Assembly: GCA_037447655.1 (NCBI GenBank)
Contig: JBBHKE010000667.1
Location: 64,001-124,000 of the forward strand
DNA: 60,000 bases
Source of the DNA: Zygnema cylindricum
Taxonomy: Eukaryota; Streptophyta; Zygnematophyceae; Zygnematales; Zygnemataceae
Reading direction: 5' to 3'
This document shows positions 41,902-51,069 of this stretch, in pieces (position 1 is the stretch's first letter; the number at the start of each line of letters is the position of its first letter). The position numbers and the translations under genes are program-made. Under the pieces are notes generated by a model. The model ran no database searches. It had not been told where the DNA came from and worked only from the letters and a program-made list of their open reading frames with translations.

Positions 41902-42431
41902 AGTTATGGGCCCACCATCTAGGGTTCCAATGTTCGATGGAATAGACTTTACATATAGGGAGTTTATGATGTAGAGATTCATTTTCGAAAAGCACTTGTG
42001 GGGAATTGTTTCGGGACTATTGAGGTGTCCGCTTCCTGGTTTTGCAGGAGCTCACTATAGAAAATCATCTAGGGCTTCCCAGAAAACGAACAAACGTTCA
42101 AATGCAACGAAAGGTGATAGGGAAAATTATTACTATGGAAGAGGGAAAAGGGGAGAAGGGAAAAGGAACATTGATGGTGAGGGGAGCTAGGCTCTCGACA
42201 ACGGTTCCACTTGTAGGGGTTATAATTGAACCAAAAACTGAACAAAATAAAGAAAAATATGGGAATACAAAAACAATATTCAAAGCATCTCATACTTAGA
42301 AACATGTCTAAGTCCATAGCTATCACTCTTTTAAACTTAACGAATTCTTCAAAGATATAGGAAGCACTAATTTAGATTTATAAGAGTGAGACTATTCAGA
42401 GGCAGCAGTTAATAAAACAGGGAATAAAGGT
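41902..42431 (+). pseudogene. Element M: gag N-terminal fragment
   Basis: Gag of the gag-only family: VMGPPSRVPMFDGIDFTYREFM, a TAG, RFIFEKHLWGIVSGLLRCPLPGF, GARLSTTVPLVGVI, YGNTKT, HLILRNMSKSIAITLL, IYKSETIQRQQLIKQG. It is cut at 42431 by the LTR of F. The in-LTR ATG at 41882 and the PBS ATG at 41905 are both kept. Confidence 0.78.
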
Positions 42432-42965
42432 TGTTAAAATTTGTGTATTTTCTAGGTCTGAATTTATTCTATGTATTTGTCAGAAGGTCTTGTCTAAGTC
42501 ATCCATACTTGTCGTAGTCACTAGAAGACAGAGATAGCCATGGCTGAACCCATAGTTAGAAAGAAACAAGCAAACAGGCAGGTAGACAAGCAGTAAAACT
42601 GACAAGTGGGCAAAAATGATGCCTTGAGCCAAACCTGGGTCTGTGGTTCAATATGTAGACATTAGCCTTAACCAAAAGCGTTACCGAAACGATACACGTG
42701 ACGCATTTCAAAGGTGTATAAATATTAACGCGACGGCTAATTAACACCGAACTAATGAAGAGGAACAATGCATGCACGTACGTGAATATGAACCGTGTAA
42801 AATATGTTTTGATCGTACGGCCAGCATTGTAGCCGCCACCCAAAGTGAGCTTTTGGCGCAATTCGGAGATTGCGTCATGCGGTGCCAAGTGGCGCCACAT
42901 TATTTGATACTGGAGAAGACGGGAGGAGGAACCATGGTTCTCGATTTGAGAAGTGTCACCTTGTA
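42432..42965 (+). repeat. Element F 5' LTR, part 1 (split)
   Basis: Starts TGTTAAAATTTGTG. It runs to gtgtcaccttgta at 42965, where E plus TRIM are inserted, and continues at 47305. The last five bases ttgta are duplicated at 47300-47304. The two halves of 534 bp each make a 1068-bp LTR. Confidence 0.82.
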
Positions 42966-43539
42966 TGTTGAAATTTATGTATTTTCTAGGTCTGTGTTAG
43001 AAAAATAAATAGAGTGTTGAAAAGAGGTGACTAATAGTTCACTTCTATATTTTAGTTAGAATGTAAAGAGAGAGAAAGAGAGGACCAAAGGCACGCCATG
43101 GTTGCCGCATCATCTAGAAGGAGGAAGAATGAATTAGAAAGTATTTTACTAGTTTTAGCAAAATACTGCCGCAGGCCGGATTTGAACCAGGGTTTGTAGG
43201 CTACTAAATAGACCAACGCCTTATCCATTAAGTTACTTATGAAACCCGTCACGTGTATCGTTTCATAAGTAACTTAATGGATAAGGCGTTGGTCTATTTA
43301 GTAGCCTACAAACCCTGGTTCAAATCCGGCCTGCGGCAGTATTTTGCTAAAACTAGTAAAATACTTTCTAATTCATTCTTCCTCCTTCTAGATGATGCGG
43401 CAACCATGGCGTGCCTTTGGTCCTCTCTTTCTCTCTCTTTACATTCTAACTAAAATATAGAAGTGAACTATTAGTCACCTCTTTTCAACACTCTATTTAT
43501 TTTTCTAACACAGACCTAGAAAATACATAAATTTCAACA
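42966..43539. repeat. 280-bp perfect palindrome of half LTRs (left)
   Basis: Arms 42966-43245 and 43260-43539, spacer 14 bp. Identical 66-codon mirror ORFs at 43052-43252 and 43253-43453 show the arms match without error. Each arm is the first 280 bp of the LTR and carries a tRNA-like stretch (43265-43340 and mirror) with ggttcaaatcc as B-box and taacttaatgg as A-box. Confidence 0.95.
43265..43340 (+). other. tRNA-like stretch in LTR E
   Basis: taacttaatggataaggcg followed by ggttcaaatcc (43317-43327): the D-arm and T-arm of a tRNA resembling tRNA-Arg. The acceptor stem does not pair and the anticodon arm is damaged. A mirror copy lies on the minus strand at about 43165-43240. Confidence 0.55.
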
Positions 43540-45564
43540 CTCCCCTTATTTTCTAGTCTACTTTCTTTTCAACTCCCACTAAACACAATTTTTTTTTTTT
43601 TCTTCTTTTTCTTTTCTCCTCATTAAACTCTAAGTGAATACCCTTGTATTTAAAGAAGTGTGTTAGATGAACCGAAATAATAATTACATCACAAAATTTA
43701 TTTTGCATGTCATTTTTTATAAATCCGAGAAAATACTTTATCCACCTCATTTCTTTTCCATCCTCACTAAATCCGATTTCCCTCTTGCAACTCAAACAGC
43801 CAGCCCCATCTCCAATCTGCAACACACACCCAGATGCTAACCCTCTTACAGGCACACCTTCATAAATGCCATCACTCTCATTAGTGATGTCAAACCCATT
43901 ACTCCCCATATTTATCGTTATATCAAGATTCCCCACTAAGTTCCTCATAAAATCTACATCTTGCGAGCTCATATTTTTATCCATGATACTCACCCCATTT
44001 TCTGAATTTTCCTCACTCTCTCCCATGGAATTATTTCCACTATCACTTTCTATAATGATTCCCAAAGAGTATTTCTCCTCCCCTAAACTTTTCATTAAAT
44101 ATTTCTTTTCTCCCCTATTCTTTAAAAACCCCTCTAGTTTTACTTCTCCCCTTTCCTCCAAATCCGTTGAAGTCACACTTTCCAACCAGTTTTCTATTTC
44201 CAAAATATTTATAAAATTATCCTCATTATTTTTATTTTTCCCTTTTTCATTTATGTATCCTAGATTTGACTTTCTCATTTCTAAGTCATACTTTTTACAC
44301 TCTTTCACATCCTCATCATTTCTAACTCCCTCAAGTACCTCCCTTCCTCTTACTTCCCTTATACCTCCAAAAGCACATCGTTGCTTCCGTGTAATTTCTG
44401 TGTACTTCTCTCTCTTCTCCATTCTACCGATGTGAAGAAGCTCCAAAATTTCTTCATCCTCTTCATCCTCTTCCCTTTCTTCCTCCTCATCCACATTCCA
44501 ACTTCTAAGTTCTTCCAAACAAGGGCATTCCTCTATATAATGACCCGGTTCCCTACAAAAGAAGCAAACACCCTTTTTCAAAGCTCCCCTTTCTTTTCCT
44601 CTCCCTCTCTTTCCACCAAAGTTCCGATAAGGTTTACCTTCGTCTTTCTTCCTCTCATCAGCTTCCGCTCGTCACTACTGTTCCTCTCATCACGCTTCCG
44701 CCAATCACCACCGTTCCTCTCATCACGCTTCCGCCAATCACCACCAGCTGTAAAGGCAGTTACCCTTTCAGTTCCCCTACGAAGCTCCAAAGTGCTTTCC
44801 CTCACAAGAATTATCCCCATGGTAAAGCTCCAAGTCCATGAGGAGCCATCCATTGCCTGCAAACGATTAATGATGTTTTCGTACTCATCTGGGAGTTTCA
44901 TGAGTAGTGTATTGATCTTTCTCTCCTCAGATTCTACATACCCCGCACTAGCAAGCTCAACATATAACGCAGCAATATCATTGCAAAACTCTATCATATT
45001 ACCGCCTTTATAAACATAGGCCTCTATTTCCTGTTTTACTAACTGCTGCCTCTGAATAGTCTCACTCTTATAAATCTGCCTTAGTGTTTCCCATATTTCC
45101 AAAGACTTAGTATGACTTAAAAGAGTGATAGCTATGGACTTAGACACATATCTAAGTATGAGATGTTTTGCTATAGTGTTTTTATACTCCCAAATTTTAC
45201 TATCATTTTCTTCAGTTTTACTTATAACCCCTCTAAGTGGAGCTGTGGCGAAGAGCATAGCTCCCCTCACCATAAGTGTCCCTTTATCATTCTCCCCTTT
45301 TCCCCCTTCCATCAAAATATTTTTCCCTTCACCTTTCGTTGCATCTGAACTCCGGTTGAGATTCTGGGCAGCCTCAGATGGTTCTCCACAGTAAGCTCCT
45401 CCAAAGCCAGGTGGCGGACATCTCACATGTCCCGAAACAATTCCCCATAAGTGCTTCTCGAAAAGCAATCCCTCCATAATAAACTCCCAATAAGTGAAGT
45501 CTGTTCCATCGAACATAGGCACCCTAGATGGTGGGCCCATAACCTGAAATTCTATGGGCTCCAT
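43540..45564 (-). pseudogene. Element E: gag-only polyprotein, one frameshift
   Basis: From ATG 45564 (MEPIEFQVMGPPSRVPMFDGTD) the frame is open to about 44660, where one base is missing in the Arg/Asp repeat region, and then open again (44581-43553) to the end. The parts match element A: Gag fold, CFFCREPGHYIEEC knuckle, Asp/Glu run, CAFGGIREV, RT-like KYSLGIIIESDSG, RNase H-like FDITNESDGIYEGVPVRGLASG and RWIKYFLGF, Lys-rich tail. Only this indel separates it from an intact frame. Confidence 0.85.
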
Positions 45565-46778
45565 TGCCCACAGAATTCGCAGATCCAAAAGAAGCTAATC
45601 TAGATAGTGCCGACTCCAAGTTGATATAAACCCAAATAAATGATCCCTTGACAACAAGAACCCCAATATACCTTCACCCCTGTGAAAAGAAGACCTTCTG
45701 TGTGCTCAGTTCCACCACAAAATGCAAAGCTTCAATATGTGTTTTGGACAATATTCCCCACTTTGACTTTCCCACTGAATAAGTGCCACCCTGGCACGCA
45801 AAGACTCTGACCGACTACACCCTTGTGTAGCTTGGACTCCCCTGAGTCCGCAGCAAAAAGAATCACTGAATTTGCTCACCCGAGCATTAAGTTATGGCTG
45901 GTCAAAGATGACCTTTATAGTTACAAGCTCTCTTAGAGAGAGAGGTACCTAAATATTACTAAGTCTCGGTCTGCCTACTCACGGCTACCTACTATTAAAC
46001 CCTAGTCCAATAGGAACACTATAAAGTACAAGAAGGTACAATGGGCGATGTACTTATTGTACAACCATTGTACGACAAGGTCTACAAGGTGACACTTGTC
46101 ATATCGGAAGCCATGGTTCCTCCTCCCATCTTCTCCGGTATCAAATAATGTGGCGCCACGTGGCACCGCGTGACGCTATATCCGTATGATACCGGAGAAG
46201 ATGGGAGGAGGAACCATGGCTTCCGATATGACAAGTGTCACCTTGTAGACCTTGTCGTACAATGGTTGTACAATAAGTACATCGCCCATTGTACCTTCTT
46301 GTACTTTATAGTGTTCCTATTGGACTAGGGTTTAATAGTAGGTAGCCGTGAGTAGGCAGACCGAGACTTAGTAATATTTAGGTACCTCTCTCTCTAAGAG
46401 AGCTTGTAACTATAAAGGTCATCTTTGACCAGCCATAACTTAATGCTCGGGTGAGCAAATTCAGTGATTCTTTTTGCTGCGGACTCAGGGGAGTCCAAGC
46501 TACACAAGGGTGTAGTCGGTCAGAGTCTTTGCGTGCCAGGGTGGCACTTATTCAGTGGGAAAGTCAAAGTGGGGAATATTGTCCAAAACACATATTGAAG
46601 CTTTGCATTTTGTGGTGGAACTGAGCACACAGAAGGTCTTCTTTTCACAGGGGTGAAGGTATATTGGGGTTCTTGTTGTCAAGGGATCATTTATTTGGGT
46701 TTATATCAACTTGGAGTCGGCACTATCTAGATTAGCTTCTTTTGGATCTGCGAATTCTGTGGGCAATGGAGCCCATAG
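45545..46778. repeat. 592-bp palindrome of LTR R/U5 halves (right)
   Basis: Arms 45552-46143 and 46187-46778 with a 43-bp spacer (46144-46186). The left arm is the LTR joined to the minus-strand Gag (LTR end at 45545, PBS to its left), the right arm its mirror. Spacer sequence is also LTR sequence, as shown by 42866-42905 in F. GTAC blocks and leader hairpins occur in both arms. Confidence 0.92.
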
Positions 46779-46889
46779 TCACCATGTTGGATTGGCACGT
46801 GAAGCCGGTCCAATACGGGGTAGAATATGGAAATATCCATACTCGAGCCGCCCGTAATAAATGGGTACGGACCCGCCAGTCTCAACATC

Positions 46890-46961
46890 GAGCTGGTGGC
46901 ACAGTGGTAGTGCGTTCGCAGCTGAAGTGAAAGGTCCCAGGTTCGAACCCTGGCCGGCTCA
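46890..46961 (+). tRNA. tRNA-like gene in TRIM 5' LTR
   Basis: 72 nt that fold fully: acceptor GAGCTGG/CCGGCTC (one G-U), D-stem GCAC/GTGC, anticodon stem TTCGC/GTGAA (one G-U), T-stem CCAGG/CCTGG with loop TTCGAAC, discriminator A. A-box TGGCACAGTGG and B-box GGTTCGAACCC fit the Pol III consensus, and TTTT follows at 46963-46966. The body resembles tRNA-Ala. The loop AGCTGAA lacks the usual T before the anticodon (formal anticodon CTG), so it may not work in translation. Confidence 0.65.
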
Positions 46962-47175
46962 ATTTTCCCAAGTGTGGGACATGCCGAATCCCGGATTTCT
47001 AGGAAATCTAACATGGTATCGGAGCCAGCGGGATTGCGGATGGTTTGACCGGCTTTCCCGTGAGGGGGGGTGTTGGATTGGCACGTGAAGCCGGTCCAAT
47101 ACGGGGTAGAATATGGAAATATCCATACTCGAGCCGCCCGTAATAAATGGGTACGGACCCGCCAGTCTCAACATC

Positions 47176-47247
47176 GAGCTGGTGGCACAGTGGTAGTGCG
47201 TTCGCAGCTGAAGTGAAAGGTCCCAGGTTCGAACCCTGGCCGGCTCA
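47176..47247 (+). tRNA. tRNA-like gene in TRIM 3' LTR
   Basis: Second copy, 286 bp downstream, same 72 nt and the same TTTT after it. Its presence in both LTRs follows from the LTR structure. Confidence 0.65.
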
Positions 47248-47304
47248 ATTTTCCCAAGTGTGGGACATGCCGAATCCCGGATTTCTAGGAAATCTAACAT
47301 TGTA

Positions 47305-47838
47305 GACCATGTCGTACAATGGACGTACAATAAGTACATCGCCCATTGTACCTTCTTCTACTATATAGTGTTCCTATTGGACTAAGATTTAGTAGTAGGT
47401 AGTCGTGAGTAGGCAAACCAAGACTTAGTGATATTTAGGTACCTCTCTCTAAGAGAGCTTGTAACTATAAAGGTCATATTTGACCAGCCATAATTTACTG
47501 CTCAGGGGAGCAAATTCAATGATTCTTTTTGCTGCGGACTCACCGGAGTCTATGCTACATAGGGGTGTAGTCGGTCAGAGTCTTTGCCTGCCAGGGTGGT
47601 TCTCTTTATAAGGAAAATTCAAAGTGGGGAATGTTATCCTAAACTCATATTCTAACTTTGCATACTGAGGTGGAACCGAGCACACACAAAGTCTTATTTC
47701 ACAGGGTGAAATTGTATTGGGGTTCTAACTGTCAAGGTGTAAGTCGTTTGGGTTTGTATCAACTTAGAGTCGGCACTATCTAGATAAGCTTCTTTGGATC
47801 TGCGAAATCTGTGGGGGAGTGGACCTCACAGAATTTCA
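47305..47838 (+). repeat. Element F 5' LTR, part 2
   Basis: Continues 42965 from gaccatgtcgtac: GTAC block (47310-47345), ctataaagg TATA-like site near 47465, leader hairpins near 47537-47575, and the end acagaatttca at 47838. Followed by the PBS GGTTATGGGCCCACC (47839-47853). Confidence 0.85.
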
Positions 47839-49054
47839 GGTTATGGGCCCACCATCTAGGGTGCCTATGTTTGATGGAACAAACTTCACTTATTGGGGAT
47901 TTATAATGGAGGGATTGTTTTTCGAAAAGCACTTATGGGGAATTGTTTCAGGAGAAGTGAGGTGTCCGCCACCGAGCTTTGATGGAACTCACTACAAAGA
48001 TTCATCTGGAGCATCCCAGAAAACTAGTTGGAGTTCAGATGCAACAGAAGGTGAACGGAAAATCATTGTCATGGAAGGGGGAAAAGGCGAGAAGGGTAAA
48101 AGAACACATGTGGTAAGGAAAGCTAGGTTCTCGGCAAAAGTTCCACTTGTAGAGGTTATAACTAAATCAAAAATGAAGAAAATAACAGAAAAATCTGGGA
48201 CTACAAAAACACTATAGCAAAACATCTCATACTTAGAAACATGTCTAAGTCCATAGCTATCACTCTTATAAGTTTAACTAAGTCATCAAAAATCTGGGAA
48301 ACACTAATTAAGACCTATAAGAGTAAGACTATACAGCAGCAGCAGTAACTTAAACAGAAAAATAGAGACATATGTTTATAAAGGTGGTAGCATGATAGAG
48401 TTTTGCAATGATATTGCTGCGTTATATGTTGAGCTTGCTAGTGCGGGATATGTACAATCTGAGGAGAGAAAGATTAATACACTAATCATGAAACTCTCAC
48501 ATGAGTACGAAAACGTCATAAACCGTATGTAGGAAATAGATGGCTCCTCATGGACTTGGAGCATTACCATAAGGATAATTCTTGTGAGGGAAAGCACTTT
48601 GGAGCTTCGTATGGGAAGTGACAAGGTGAATGCTTTAACAGCTGGCGGTGACTGGCGGAAGCGTGATGAGAGGAATGGCGGTGACGAGCATAAGCGTGAT
48701 GCGAGGAAGAAAGACAAAGGTAAACCTTATCGGAACTTCGATGGAAAGAGAGGGAGAGGTAAAGAAAGGGGAGCTTTGAAAAATGGGGTTTGCTTCTTTT
48801 GTAGGGAACCGGGTCATTATATGGAGGAATGGCCTTGTTTGGAAGAACTTAGAAGTTGGAATGTGGATGAGGAGGAAGAAAGGGAAGAGGAGAAAGAGGA
48901 TGAAGAAATTTTGGAGCTTCTTCACATCGGTAGTATGGGGAAGAGAGAAAAGCACACAGAAATTCCATGAAAGCAACACTGTGCTTTTGGAGGCATAAGG
49001 GGAGTGAAGGGAAGGGAGGTACTTGAGGGAGTTAAATATAACGAGGATGTCAAG
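47839..49054 (+). pseudogene. Element F: gag-only polyprotein, 5' part
   Basis: The in-LTR ATG is GTG here, so the first Met codon is in the PBS (47843). VMGPPSRVPMFDGTNFTYWGFIMEGLFFEKHLWGIVSGEVRCPPPSF, a stop at 48215, then decayed sequence, then 48584-48970 with ESTLELRMGSD, R-K-R-D repeats, GKRGRGKERG, a complete CFFCREPGHYMEEW-type knuckle whose last Cys is Trp, an Asp/Glu run and LELLHIGSM. It ends at 49054 in the CAFGGI..VKGREVLEGV block, cut by LTR N. Confidence 0.8.
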
Positions 49055-50502
49055 TGTAGAAATTAATGGTTTTAATTATTTTCTAGGTCTGAATAGAAAG
49101 AAAGAAGTCAAGGCAGTCTACCTCTAACTTCTCTCTCCAACTCTCAAACTTGTCGCAGTCACTGAGAAATTGGAGAGGAAGCTAAAGCCATGGCTACCTA
49201 GGCTATCCTGAGGTTTACGGGAAATTTATGTCAGTTCGGGTTTATTTATTTAAAAGGTATGTGCTGGCGGCAGGAATTGATCCTTGTACCTACCGGCCGG
49301 CAGACATGAAATAGCCGGTAGCCTTAGCCGTTAAGTCTACGAGTCATGATACGTAGTATATAGTTTGATAGTTATATAAATATGTATACGTACGATTATT
49401 CATTTAACTATAATAGATTACGGGATACATAGATCCTGTAATATATAAAGTACGGATTACGGTACGGACTATAAATCAATGCCGCGTATTTGTTTCGTAA
49501 ATGAATCAAATACCGCACATGTATTTATTACGGCTACGATTAAATTAGATTCTAATCGGACGACCGCAATTAGCGCCGAGATCGCGGAGGAAGTTTTCGG
49601 CGGTTTGTGGCCATCGCCACATCGGATGACGCGTGGCGAAATTTCGTTGGATCGTGGAATCCCCGGAGATTATGGCATCGAATCCGGATATGACATGTGT
49701 CGACATTTAGGCCTTGTCGTACAATGTCCGTACCTAAAGTACACCGGCAGCTGTACTTTTGCGTACGGAACTCAATTCTGATTGGTTCCGTACATCAGTA
49801 GATAGAGTGTGTGAGNNNNNNNNNNATTAGGGCCGGCAGGCTAATTTAAGCCTAAATTAGCATCGGCATTATTTATGTACGCGCCATAAACAAAGTGAAA
49901 GTGAAACAAATACCGCGCATGTATTTATTACGGCTACGATTAAATCCGAATTTAATCGGACGGCCGGGATTAGCGCCGAGATCGCGGAGGAAGATTTCGG
50001 CGGTTTGTGGCCATCGCCACATCGGCTGACGCGTGGCGAAATTCCGTTGGATTGTGGAATCTCCGAAGATTATGGCACCGAATCCGGACTTGACATGTGT
50101 CGACATTTTGGCCATGTCGTACAATGTCCGTACATAAAGTACACCGGCAGCTGTACTTTTGCGTACGGAACTCAATTCTGATTGGTTCCGTACATCAGTA
50201 AATAAAGTCTGTGAGAGAGATAGGACTTAGAAAAATTAGAAGATAGGACCCCCTCTCCTAGAGAGCTTTTGTACAAAATGTCAACTTTGACCCTCCATTA
50301 CTTACTGCTCAGGGGAGCAAATTCAGAGATTCTTTTTGCTATCGACTCAGGGGAGTCTTGCCTTCACAAGGGTGCAGGTGGTCAGGGTTTTTGTCTGCCA
50401 GGGTGGCAGTTATTTTTGCTAAAACACAAAGGGGTCAGGATTATCCTAGAGGCTTCTTGGAAGCTGTTTACTCTGAGGACTTATGGAGGTCTCAGAGTTG
50501 CA
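49055..50502 (+). repeat. LTR N, D-type, with assembly gap and duplicated middle
   Basis: Starts TGTAGAAATTAATGG at 49055 and ends ctcagagttgca at 50502. Ten N lie at 49816-49825. The stretch 49499-49815 (caaatacc gc.catgtattt...gtgtgtgag) is repeated at about 49899-50216 with differences, so either two partial LTRs are joined or the gap hides a misjoin. T-arm-like block near 49275, GTAC blocks at 49720-49765 and 50120-50165, leader hairpins near 50345-50385. Confidence 0.75.
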
Positions 50503-50960
50503 CGTGGTTGCAAGCCACTCCAATTTTTTCGACACTTTGTTTGATGTTCGACCAGTTCATATTTGCCTTGCGTCTACGTTTCGGTTTGCCTTACTGTGCA
50601 CTTCTTGGGCGACCCCATTGTGTTTGTAACCAGACTATTGACTTGGACGATATTCATCTACTACGTTGCTCTAGAGGCGGTGAACTTACTGTTGCGTATG
50701 ATTTGGTTCGTGACTCAATTGCTACAATTGACACCGACACATGCTACACAGTGAGGCGCAAAGTTTCCTATATACTACCTCGTCGCTCCCAGTCTAACGA
50801 CCTTCGAAGTCATTGGGTTGACTTGGTTTTCCTCCATTAGGCTGGGAGGACTTGGGGTGATGTCGTCCTCACGGGTCCGACTTGGACCCACGTTTCTTCT
50901 TGCGCGACGGTACAAACAGAAATACATAGTAAATTTGCTCAGTTTTGGTAGTTGGTGTAG
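50503..50960 (+). pseudogene. LINE fragment, C-terminal Cys/His region
   Basis: GCKPLQFFR..., then FIFALRLRFGLPYCALL, HCVCNQTIDLDDIHLLRCSRGGELTVAYDLVRDSIATI, SQSNDLRSHWVDLVF, a TAG, AGRTWGDVVLTGPTWTHVS, IHSKFAQFW and a stop near 50950. The R-L-G-L-P...C-x-C...H-x-L-x-C-x-x-G-G-E pattern is the C-terminal zinc-binding region of LINE-like elements of this type. Its start coincides with the LTR N boundary. Overlaps in content with 40655-40746, so a different copy. Confidence 0.68.
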
Positions 50961-51069
50961 TTAGATTTAGTGTCTTCACATGTTTTCTTTACATTAGTTT
51001 CCTTTGGCTTTTTTTAGCATTAAGTGCTTATTTCCCTTTTTGGAACCCCTTTGTGCCTTTATGGTTTGT
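50961..51069 (+). other. Probable LINE 3' untranslated region
   Basis: T-rich stretch after the LINE stop codon, ending at the tttgt target site (51065-51069) of solo LTR O. The sequence after O (52887 on) may continue it. No poly(A) seen. Confidence 0.4.

Larger units (their letters stand above)
42966..46784. mobile_element. Element E: gag-only copia derivative with inverted centre
   Basis: Outer ends are a plus-strand LTR start (TGTTGAAATTT, 42966) and a plus-strand LTR end (...gcccatag, 46778), but everything between the two LTR midpoints is inverted. This makes two palindromes: 42966-43245 with 43260-43539, and 45552-46143 with 46187-46778. Both inversion points contain CACGTG (43250-43255 and about 46157-46162). 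Inside lies a minus-strand Gag. Left target duplication ttgta; on the right a TRIM follows at once. Confidence 0.85.
46785..47299 (+). mobile_element. TRIM with tRNA-bearing LTRs
   Basis: 515 bp. Two LTRs of 229 bp (46785-47013 and 47071-47299), TGTTGG...CTAACA, apparently identical, with a 57-bp centre that holds only a PBS (47014, TGGTATCGGAGCC, one change from the plant initiator-Met PBS) and a polypurine tract (47061-47070, TGAGGGGGGG). This is the plan of a terminal-repeat retrotransposon in miniature. Each LTR contains a 72-nt cloverleaf. Flanks are cacca and ttgta, so it has no target duplication of its own. Confidence 0.92.

Noticed and set aside
43052-43453. Two identical 66-codon ORFs facing away from each other
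   Set aside because: They are mirror reads of the LTR palindrome and lie within LTR sequence; not genes.
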